Shown here: in pieces, positions 1-5,761 of the stretch
How the letters are laid out: each line of letters begins with the position of its first letter
Numbering within the stretch: the stretch's first letter is position 1
Source of the DNA: Clostridia bacterium
Lineage (GTDB): Bacteria > Bacillota > Clostridia > Oscillospirales > CAG-272
Reading direction: 5' to 3'
Assembly (NCBI GenBank): GCA_017540285.1
Contig: JAFYBI010000139.1
Coordinates: forward strand, 1 to 9,688
DNA length: 9,688 nt
Made by a program: the position numbers and the translations under genes
Notes under the pieces: generated by a model
The model's input: the letters and a program-made list of their open reading frames with translations, nothing else
Told to the model about the DNA's origin: nothing
Database searches by the model: none

Positions 1-5
1 AAATA

Positions 6-172
6 GGGCAAAAGTTTTCGCCCGTCTTTTCCAAAATGGCGTCCCGGGATGCGAAGCATCCCGAGTGTCGAGGCAGCGCCCTGACCCGCACTCCGCAGAG
101 TGCGGAACACCCTAACTTCCAGAGAGTTCCTCTTTTTGGTTCTTTTTCTCCTCGATAAAGGAGAAAAAGAAC
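6..172. repeat. Palindromic intergenic element with four consecutive hairpins
   Basis: There is no credible gene in bases 1-381. This part is a chain of inverted repeats. GGGC at 6-9 pairs with GCCC at 20-23, with an A4/T4 pair inside. CGGGATGC at 45-52 pairs perfectly with 56-63 across a GAA loop. CCGCACTC at 86-93 pairs perfectly with 98-105 across CGCA. A 14-bp perfect stem joins 139-152 and 159-172 across CGATAA. A GGCAGCGCC core at 72-80 (GGCGCTGCC on the other strand) lies between the second and third hairpins. Such hairpin chains with this core resemble dispersed extragenic palindromic elements of gut Clostridia; that comparison is from memory. Only one copy lies in this window, so repetition in the genome is not shown. 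It could instead be a structured RNA or the 3' tail of an upstream transcript. Confidence 0.45.
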
Positions 173-197
173 GCCGAAAGCACTATGGAAAGAGAAC

Positions 198-241
198 GGC
201 TGTCGCATTTCTCCGTTTCTTGGAGAGTTCATGCGACAGCC
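198..241. terminator. Terminator-like hairpin before the operon promoter
   Basis: An 11-bp perfect stem (198-208 with 231-241) encloses a second short stem, CTCC 211-214 with GGAG 222-225. It is followed on the plus strand by a broken T-rich run (ATTTTGCTTT, 244-253) and preceded by an A-rich run that would give a T-rich tail on the minus strand. It may end transcription entering from the left and so insulate the promoter at 382. The T-tracts are imperfect, so efficiency is uncertain. It could also belong to the hairpin chain just upstream. Confidence 0.5.
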
Positions 242-381
242 CCATTTTGCTTTGCCCGCACCCCTTCCGTACCCCCTGCCAGGCGCAGAGAAACCGGACC
301 GGCGCAAGCGGCTTGTCGCGGAAAGGGAGTTCGGCGCGCCGCCGTCCACGCCGTTTCCTTCCGTCTCGTTCCATTTTCGTC

Positions 382-411
382 TTGACGCCGCCGCGCGGTC
401 TGTGCTATAAT
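382..411 (+). promoter_or_regulatory. SigA-type promoter of the six-gene operon
   Basis: The -35 box TTGACG (382-387) and -10 box TATAAT (406-411) are separated by 18 nt. TGC directly before the -10 box forms an extended -10. Transcription is expected to start near 418, giving a leader of about 50 nt before the kinase start codon at 469. No clear operator palindrome overlaps the boxes. Confidence 0.85.
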
Positions 412-432
412 AAAGTGAATTCAGAAGCAACG

Positions 433-453
433 GCAGGCGGATGCAGCGCCTGC
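433..453 (+). promoter_or_regulatory. Leader hairpin next to the ribosome binding site of the kinase gene
   Basis: GCAGGCG (433-439) pairs perfectly with CGCCTGC (447-453) across a 7-nt loop. The stem ends two bases before the AAAGGAG ribosome binding site (455-461), which lies 7 nt before the ATG at 469. The hairpin leaves the site single-stranded. It may stabilise the 5' end or position the ribosome. No competing structure that would hide the site was found by eye, so a switch is not claimed. Confidence 0.45.
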
Positions 454-468
454 GAAAGGAGCGTATCC

Positions 469-1404
469 ATGCAGAAAAAATGGGACGTTTTCGTGTACGG
501 GGACGTAAACATCGACCTCGTCGTGCCGGGCGTCGAGACGCTTCCCGATCCGGGGACCGAGGTCGACGTGCCGGTGATGGAGACCTTTGTCGGAGGCGGC
601 GCGGCGCTCTTTGCGCTCGGGATCGCCAAGCTCGGCCTGACGCCCGTCTTTCAGGGGAGCATAGGCCGCGATATGTACGGCGTCTATATCCGGAATCTCT
701 TCCGCGAGCTCGGCGTGGATGACAGCCTTCTGACCGATCACGCCGCGAAGAAGACCGGCATCTCGATCAGCTTCACGACGGAGCGCGACCGGTGCTTCCT
801 CACCTACCGCGGTACGAACGAAGGCCTGTCCCTCAAAAACATGAATCTCTCCGCGCTCCCGGACGCGCGTCACGTGCACGTCACGGGCTACGAGGGCACG
901 CAAAACCACGCGGAGTATCTCGACATGCTGCGGAAAATCAAAGCCCTCGGGGACGTGACGGTCTCCTTCGACGTGGGCTGGGACGGCTCGGGCGAGTGGT
1001 ACGAGGGTATCTTCGAGCTGCTTCCGATGATCGACGTGCTCTTCATGAACGAGACGGAGTGCCTGCACTACACCCGCGAGGCGGACGCGGAAACGGGAGC
1101 GAAAAAGCTCGCCGAAGGCGCCGGCATGGCGGTCATCAAGCTCGGAAAAGCGGGCTCGATGGCGGTGAAGGACGGACGGATCTTCCGCGCGCCCGGGTAT
1201 CGGGTCGAGGCGGTCGACACCACCGGCGCGGGCGACTCCTTCAACGCGGGCTTTGTCTCCGGGTTCCTCCGCGGACTGCCCGTGGAGGATTGCCTGCGGT
1301 ACGGAAACGGCTGCGGCGCGCTCTCCGTCACGAAGCTCGGCGGGAACACCGGATTCCCGCGCCTGAACGAACTCGAAGACTTCATCCGGGAACGGAATGC
1401 ATAA
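469..1404 (+). CDS. PfkB-family (ribokinase-like) carbohydrate kinase
   Basis: This 311-residue protein transfers phosphate from ATP to a hydroxyl of a small sugar or nucleoside, in the cytoplasm. The N-terminal strand has GDVNIDLVV (residues 11-19), with the Asp that usually contacts substrate. A glycine-rich GGGAALFALGIAKLG stretch (42-56) matches PfkB signature 1, though the usual Asn after the glycines is replaced. NETE (194-197) is the usual Mg/phosphate motif. DTTGAGDSF (250-258) is signature 2, with D256 as the expected catalytic base. Length is normal for the family. The ATG at 469 is chosen because AAAGGAG sits 7 nt upstream and the promoter maps 58 nt upstream; the open frame reaching back to 100 would run through the promoter. 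It is the first gene of the operon, 24 nt before the GH4 gene. The substrate cannot be read from the sequence. In context it may phosphorylate the sugar released by the glycosidases, or the GH4 substrate. Confidence 0.92.
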   Translation: MQKKWDVFVYGDVNIDLVVPGVETLPDPGTEVDVPVMETFVGGGAALFALGIAKLGLTPVFQGSIGRDMYGVYIRNLFRELGVDDSLLTDHAAKKTGISISFTTERDRCFLTYRGTNEGLSLKNMNLSALPDARHVHVTGYEGTQNHAEYLDMLRKIKALGDVTVSFDVGWDGSGEWYEGIFELLPMIDVLFMNETECLHYTREADAETGAKKLAEGAGMAVIKLGKAGSMAVKDGRIFRAPGYRVEAVDTTGAGDSFNAGFVSGFLRGLPVEDCLRYGNGCGALSVTKLGGNTGFPRLNELEDFIRERNA

Positions 1405-1428
1405 AGCGGAACAGAGGAGGATTATCCC

Positions 1429-2799
1429 ATGAGAATCGGCGTACTCGGCGGCGCGGGCGTCCGCACGGTCATTTTCATCAACGGTCTGTTGAAACGCTAC
1501 ATGAAGCTGCATATCGACGAGGTCGTGCTCTACGACATCGATTTTGCGAAGCTCAGGATCATCGCGAAGCTCTGCCGCCATGTGGTGGACCGGGAGGGCT
1601 GCGATCTCGTCGTCCGCGAGGTTTACGACGCCGTGGAAGCGATCCGCGGGATGGACTACATCGTCACGACTCTGCGCGTCGGCGGGGATCATTCGCGCGT
1701 CATCGACGAGACGGTCGCCCTCCGAAACGGCGTGATCGGGCAGGAGACCACCGGCGTCGGCGGCTTCTCCATGGCGGTCCGCACGATCCCCGTGCTGATC
1801 GATTACTGCAGGCTGATCGAAGAGCACGCCCCGAACGCGTGGATCTTCAACTTCACCAATCCGTCCGGGCTCGTGACGCAGGCCCTGCACGCGGCAGGCT
1901 TTCATCGCGTCATCGGGATCTGCGACGCGCCGAGCAGCATGAAATACCGCATGGCGCATTACCTCGGCGTGACGGAGGAGGAGCTCTACGTCGAATTCTT
2001 CGGCCTCAACCATCTCTCGTGGATCAGGAGCGTCCGGGTGCGCGGCGAGGAGATCATGCCGAAGCTGATCTGGGACGACGATTTTCTCGCCTCGATCCAG
2101 GAGCTTGAGATCTTCGATCCCGACGTGATCCGCATGACCGGGATGCTCCCGAACGAATACCTGTATTACTACTACCACCGCGAAAAGGCGCTCGCCAACA
2201 TTGAAAAATCCGGCAAGACCCGCGGCCAGACCATCGAAGAGGTCAACCTCGCGATGATGAAGGAGCTCGGGGAGACGGATATCGACGCGGATCCCGAAGG
2301 CGCGCTCCAGATCTTCCTCTGGTACATGCAGCTGAGGGAGAACAGCTATATGTCGATCGAGTCCGGCACGGCGAACCGCCCGCTGCTCGAAAAGGGCACG
2401 CTCCCGGTCCCCGAGGGCATGGGCTACGCGGGCGTCATGCTCGACTGCATCGAAGGGATGCAGAGCGAAGAGGGCAGAACGCTCGTCCTCAGCGTGCTCA
2501 ACCGGGGATCGATCCCCTTCCTTGCGGACGAGGACGTCGTCGAGGTCACCTGCAGGGTCTCCTCGTCCGGCATCGAGCCCGTGAAGCAGGCCGCGGTGCC
2601 GCCGATGTGCGAGCTGTACATCCGCCTCATCAAGAACTATGAACGCCTGACGGTCGAGGCGGTCCTGGACGGGGACGAGGAGCGCGCCGTCGAGGCCCTG
2701 ATGCTGCATCCCCTCGTCAATTCCTACTCCCTCGCGAAGAAGCTGCTCGCGGATTACGGCGAAGCATACGGCAGGCCGATCCTCGGAAGACGGGCATAA
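1429..2799 (+). CDS. Glycoside hydrolase family 4, 6-phospho-beta-glucosidase-like
   Basis: GH4 enzymes use NAD+ and a divalent metal (usually Mn2+) to cleave glycosides by oxidation at C3, elimination and re-reduction, and many act on 6-phospho-sugars. This 456-residue protein opens with the dinucleotide-binding loop GVLGGAGVRTV (4-14) and an acidic strand end (VVLYDID, 32-38). QETTGVGGFSMAVRTIPV (105-122), NFTNPSG (141-147), GICDAPSS (163-170) and FGLNHLSW (191-198) are family motifs. C165 and H195 are the expected metal ligands. LPNEYLYYYY (240-249) carries the tyrosine-rich segment near the expected catalytic Tyr. Length is normal. GAGGAGG lies 8 nt before the ATG. The GG(A/G)GVR opening and CD.P motif fit the branch usually annotated as 6-phospho-beta-glucosidase. 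That branch is poorly characterised, and an unphosphorylated or uronic-acid substrate is possible. No PTS gene accompanies it, so a phosphorylated substrate would have to come from a kinase (perhaps the upstream gene) or from uptake encoded elsewhere. Confidence 0.92.
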   Translation: MRIGVLGGAGVRTVIFINGLLKRYMKLHIDEVVLYDIDFAKLRIIAKLCRHVVDREGCDLVVREVYDAVEAIRGMDYIVTTLRVGGDHSRVIDETVALRNGVIGQETTGVGGFSMAVRTIPVLIDYCRLIEEHAPNAWIFNFTNPSGLVTQALHAAGFHRVIGICDAPSSMKYRMAHYLGVTEEELYVEFFGLNHLSWIRSVRVRGEEIMPKLIWDDDFLASIQELEIFDPDVIRMTGMLPNEYLYYYYHREKALANIEKSGKTRGQTIEEVNLAMMKELGETDIDADPEGALQIFLWYMQLRENSYMSIESGTANRPLLEKGTLPVPEGMGYAGVMLDCIEGMQSEEGRTLVLSVLNRGSIPFLADEDVVEVTCRVSSSGIEPVKQAAVPPMCELYIRLIKNYERLTVEAVLDGDEERAVEALMLHPLVNSYSLAKKLLADYGEAYGRPILGRRA

Positions 2800-2817
2800 A
2801 TACGGAAGGAGAACGGC

Positions 2818-3282
2818 ATGAAAGAACTCTATCGGGTCGAAGGGGTCGTGAACCGCGGCTTCGTCGGCCAGATCACCTACACGGTCTGCCTTGAAGAGAC
2901 GCTCGAAAAGCTCGATATCCATTTTTCCTTCGACGCGGACAAGCGGACCTTCCGCCCGGAGGACGTCACGGACGAGCTGATCCGGGACACGATCGAGACC
3001 TGCCGCCGGAACTATGACCTTGCGATCGGCGAGGAGCGCGCGCGCCAGATCGTCCTCGGCGACATGAAGACCGAGATCCACACCCTCGCGACGATCAACG
3101 ACGAATTCCTCGGCTGCATCCACAAGCAGCTCACGGACCGGCATATGCGCTATGACGGCGGCACGGCTTCCGAAGGTTGCATCCCGCGGGTATCGTTCGA
3201 CGGGGTGCTCAAAGTCACGGTACTGGTCTTCAACGTCATCAAGGACGGGACGCACTACTGCCTGACGGTCAGCGGAGAATGA
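2818..3282 (+). CDS. Uncharacterised 154-residue protein in the sugar operon
   Basis: I do not recognise this family. The start is firm: GGAAGGAG lies 6 nt before the ATG, which is 18 nt after the GH4 stop. The protein is soluble and acidic, with no signal peptide or membrane segment. By eye it reads as N-terminal beta strands (residues 4-23 and 32-38), a helical middle (48-80 and 84-107), and a C-terminal beta hairpin (126-140 and 146-152). H88 and H102 and five cysteines (24, 61, 100, 121, 148) are present, but no known metal motif is complete. Its position between a GH4 enzyme and a PHP hydrolase, with cotranslational spacing on both sides, suggests a role in the same pathway. It could be a small isomerase-like enzyme, a binding protein or an accessory subunit; the sequence does not decide. 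Confidence 0.85.
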   Translation: MKELYRVEGVVNRGFVGQITYTVCLEETLEKLDIHFSFDADKRTFRPEDVTDELIRDTIETCRRNYDLAIGEERARQIVLGDMKTEIHTLATINDEFLGCIHKQLTDRHMRYDGGTASEGCIPRVSFDGVLKVTVLVFNVIKDGTHYCLTVSGE

Positions 3283-3293
3283 GGAGGGGAACC

Positions 3294-4238
3294 ATGTTCA
3301 AGCGCTACGAACTCCACAACCACACCACCGAATCCGACGCGGGCATCACCTGCCGCGAGCTCATCGATCACATGCTCGCGGACGGCGTCGACTGCTTTGC
3401 CGTCACCGACCACAACACGGTCTCCGGCCAGCCGATCATCAAAAAGATCCTTGCCCGGGAACACCTTCCCATCGCCTGTGCCTACGGCATGGAATATACA
3501 ACCTATTACGGCCACATCGTCTGCCCGGTGCTCGAACAGTACGTCCCGTGGGATTCGATCAACCGCAGAAAGCCGGAGCTCCTCTTCGAAGCCGCCAAGC
3601 GCGCGGGAGCCGTCACGGGCGTCGCGCACCCCTTCTCCTACGGCGACCCGTTCGCGCGGGGATGCCGCTTCGAGATGGAGATCACCGACTTCTCGAACGT
3701 CGATTACATTGAAATCGTCAACAACCCCGAGCCGCTTCACGAGGTCAACGAGCCGGGCATCCTCTGGTGGGAGTCCCTCGTGCTCGCCGGCGTGAAGGTC
3801 GCGGCCTGCGCGGGCATGGACCTGCACGGGCTCGACAGCTTTGCGATGAAGTTCGCGACCTACTGCGAGGGTGAAAAGGGCGGCGATCCCGTCGAGGAGC
3901 TGAAAGCCGCCGTCGCCGCGCAGCGAACTTGGGTGTCGAAGGGGATGCTCGTCACTGCCGAAGAGAAGGACGGCATGGTCCGCTTCACGCTCGTCGACGC
4001 GAAAAAGCCGGGGTTCGTCCCGTCGGATGCCTACACCCTGACACTCAAAACGAAGGACGGCACCCGTGCGTACGACATCACCGCCGGAGCCGTCGACGTT
4101 CCGGTTTCGGAGCTCGGCGAGGCCGCGGTCCCGAAGCTCTACGGCGGGGAGACGATCCTCGAAAACCTGCTCTGCGTCGCGCCCGTGATCCGCGCGGCAT
4201 GTCTGGAAAGGAGGCGCCATGAATCAGGGATTCTTTGA
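3294..4238 (+). CDS. PHP-domain metal-dependent hydrolase (probable phosphoesterase)
   Basis: PHP proteins are distorted (beta/alpha)7 barrels with a two- or three-metal site that usually hydrolyses phosphate esters. In this 314-residue protein the ligand motifs appear in order: HNH (residues 8-10), TDHNT (38-42), the Glu of GMEYTTYYGH (E67 with H74), AHP (111-113), the YIEIVN strand (E140) and MDLHG (D176, H178). The metal site therefore looks intact and the enzyme active. The barrel occupies about residues 1-215. A beta-rich tail (about 217-300) extends it, as in stand-alone PHP proteins of the COG0613 type. GGAGGGGA directly upstream selects the ATG at 3294; an ATG at 3279 overlapping the previous stop would put this site inside the gene. 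It lies 11 nt after the 154-residue gene and overlaps the next gene by 20 nt, implying coupled translation. Substrate unknown; a sugar phosphate or cyclic phosphate made by the operon's enzymes is plausible. Confidence 0.88.
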   Translation: MFKRYELHNHTTESDAGITCRELIDHMLADGVDCFAVTDHNTVSGQPIIKKILAREHLPIACAYGMEYTTYYGHIVCPVLEQYVPWDSINRRKPELLFEAAKRAGAVTGVAHPFSYGDPFARGCRFEMEITDFSNVDYIEIVNNPEPLHEVNEPGILWWESLVLAGVKVAACAGMDLHGLDSFAMKFATYCEGEKGGDPVEELKAAVAAQRTWVSKGMLVTAEEKDGMVRFTLVDAKKPGFVPSDAYTLTLKTKDGTRAYDITAGAVDVPVSELGEAAVPKLYGGETILENLLCVAPVIRAACLERRRHESGIL

Positions 4239-5733
4239 CGGCTCGATGCCGCGTCCCGTGCTCGAGTACTACCTCTCCCACGCCGCGACGGCGCAGTGGA
4301 TCTATCTGAGCGACACCCTCGACGACGATATCCGCGTGATACTCCGGGCCGGGATCAAGTTCCTCGGACGGGCAAGCGGGATCTGGAAGGCCGAGATGCC
4401 GGACGACGAGCATTTCGCGCTCTCCCGCAGAGCGGCCGAGAAGATCCACGCGGCAGATCCCGAAATCATCCTCCAGGCCTGCATTTTCGAGGCGGTCTAC
4501 CGGGAGGATCTCGAATCGACGAAGATCCCCGCGCGGGTGTTCGAGGCGTTCGGGATGGCGCCCGAGGACCGCTGCTTCTCCTACGACGACTGCACGCTGA
4601 TCCCCGGCGGGAACATGCCCGACATCTCGAAGAGAGAGACGCAGCTCTGGTTCTACTACCGCGGGATCCGCTACATCGACTGCGGGTACGAGGCGTTCCA
4701 CATGGGGCAGATCCATCTTTACTCCGCCCGCGACCGGGGATACCGCGCGATCGGCCGGGTGATCGAAATGCTCCGCGAATACGGCCGCATACATGCCAGA
4801 CGGCACAAGGTCCTCTTCGACGCGCATTCGCACTCCCTCGTCGTGAACGGCGTGAGCCTGCTCGACTACAACGCCATGCCCTTCACCCGGTATCCGGTCC
4901 TGGACCGACCGGGCGAGCGGCTGGTCCTCGTGCGTGAAGGCAAATCCGGCGGCGGGATCTCCCCCGAGGGCGTGTATGAAAAGGCGCTCCCGTTCCTCTA
5001 TGAATACGACAACTGGGGCGGTAAGGATCACTGGGCGCACGAATACCTGACGACCGAGGAGCGCGCGTGGGCGCAGTGGTGGGGCTACGACCAGATCGCG
5101 TGGTTCGCTTCGCAGGAAGAGGAGGCGCGCAACACCTTCCTCGACTATACCTTCAAGTGGACCGCGGTGAACAATCCGGACGGGTATTTCGCCTTTCCGC
5201 TCCGCCGTCCCCTGCAGAGCGGCGAGGAGGCCGAGGGATTCCCCTTCTATAAGCTCAACAACCGCTCCGATGCCTGCCCCGACGGATTCTCGCAGGAGGA
5301 CGCGGCAGTCGAACTGCTCCGGGGCGGCTACGGGAAGTACCGCGCGCTGGCGAATCCGTCCGATCTGCTCGATTACGGCGGACGCGACGTCGACGATCCC
5401 GAGACCGGTGTGCGCCTTCCCGAGAAGGTCGTGCTCTACGGCTCCTTCCAGCCGTATGTCGGCGCGGTCGCGAACGATTCGAACAGTGAGATCACCCGCA
5501 TGTATTACGTCGGCGACGGGAAATACGCGCTCGCCTTCGTCATGCCCTACGCCGGGGAATACGATTTCGGCATCTCCACCTGGGGAACGCTCTCGGCCTG
5601 CGTATCGGAGCACGGCGGCTACCCCTATTCCGGCACGGGCAACAAAAGCAAGCTCGTGGTCGAGCGCGACAATACGGTGATCCGGATCACCTTTGTCTAC
5701 ATGACGAACGCCATCACGATCGACGTGATGTGA
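4219..5733 (+). CDS. Unassigned 504-residue protein, candidate TIM-barrel glycosidase
   Basis: No named family is recognised. The first 300 residues read as alternating strands and helices of a barrel: WIYLSD (27-32), GIKFLGRA (45-52), IILQACIFEAV (83-93), RYIDCGYEAFHMGQ (151-164), KVLFDAHSHS (197-206) and FLYEYDNWGG (259-268). Strand-end acidic residues E91, E158, D201 and E262, and the DAHSH cluster (201-205), could form an active site; E158 and E262 are the most acid/nucleophile-like pair. The aromatic-rich part at 271-325 may line a sugar pocket. From about 400 a beta-rich domain follows. From memory, YEA.H.GQ and LPYL.E.DN.G motifs recur in unannotated proteins of Bacteroidota and Bacillota. 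There is no signal peptide. AAAGGAGG lies 4 nt before the ATG, which is inside the end of the PHP gene. The GH2 gene follows after 28 nt. The glycosidase role is inferred from fold pattern and operon, not from a family match. Confidence 0.85.
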   Translation: MNQGFFDGSMPRPVLEYYLSHAATAQWIYLSDTLDDDIRVILRAGIKFLGRASGIWKAEMPDDEHFALSRRAAEKIHAADPEIILQACIFEAVYREDLESTKIPARVFEAFGMAPEDRCFSYDDCTLIPGGNMPDISKRETQLWFYYRGIRYIDCGYEAFHMGQIHLYSARDRGYRAIGRVIEMLREYGRIHARRHKVLFDAHSHSLVVNGVSLLDYNAMPFTRYPVLDRPGERLVLVREGKSGGGISPEGVYEKALPFLYEYDNWGGKDHWAHEYLTTEERAWAQWWGYDQIAWFASQEEEARNTFLDYTFKWTAVNNPDGYFAFPLRRPLQSGEEAEGFPFYKLNNRSDACPDGFSQEDAAVELLRGGYGKYRALANPSDLLDYGGRDVDDPETGVRLPEKVVLYGSFQPYVGAVANDSNSEITRMYYVGDGKYALAFVMPYAGEYDFGISTWGTLSACVSEHGGYPYSGTGNKSKLVVERDNTVIRITFVYMTNAITIDVM

Positions 5734-5761
5734 CTTTATTGATCCGCGAGGAGGACAGCGT

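Noticed and set aside
1..260. CRISPR array or tRNA in the hairpin-rich left end
   Set aside because: The hairpins differ in sequence and are not spaced as direct repeats. No cloverleaf with a T-loop or CCA end could be drawn.
100..468. In-frame N-terminal extension of the sugar kinase back to an ATG-less region starting at 100
   Set aside because: It would run through the -35/-10 promoter and two hairpins. The encoded sequence is low in complexity and unlike any kinase. The ATG at 469 has its own ribosome binding site and begins the PfkB fold properly.
382..468. Riboswitch in the operon leader
   Set aside because: The leader is only about 50 nt with one simple hairpin; no known aptamer core or alternative terminator structure is visible.
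792..2108. Plus-strand frame of 438 codons overlapping the kinase and GH4 genes
   Set aside because: The Arg/Gly/His-rich product is an out-of-frame reading of both genes and spans their boundary.
421..3255. Antisense open frame of 944 codons on the minus strand
   Set aside because: It lies opposite the kinase, GH4 and 154-residue genes. Its product is Asp/Arg/His/Val-rich with no domain, as expected for the complement of GC-rich codons. It has no ribosome binding site or promoter.
3279..3293. Alternative PHP start at an ATG overlapping the previous stop (ATGA)
   Set aside because: The strong GGAGGGGA site lies after this ATG and right before the ATG at 3294, and the HNH metal motif sits at the usual distance from the later start.
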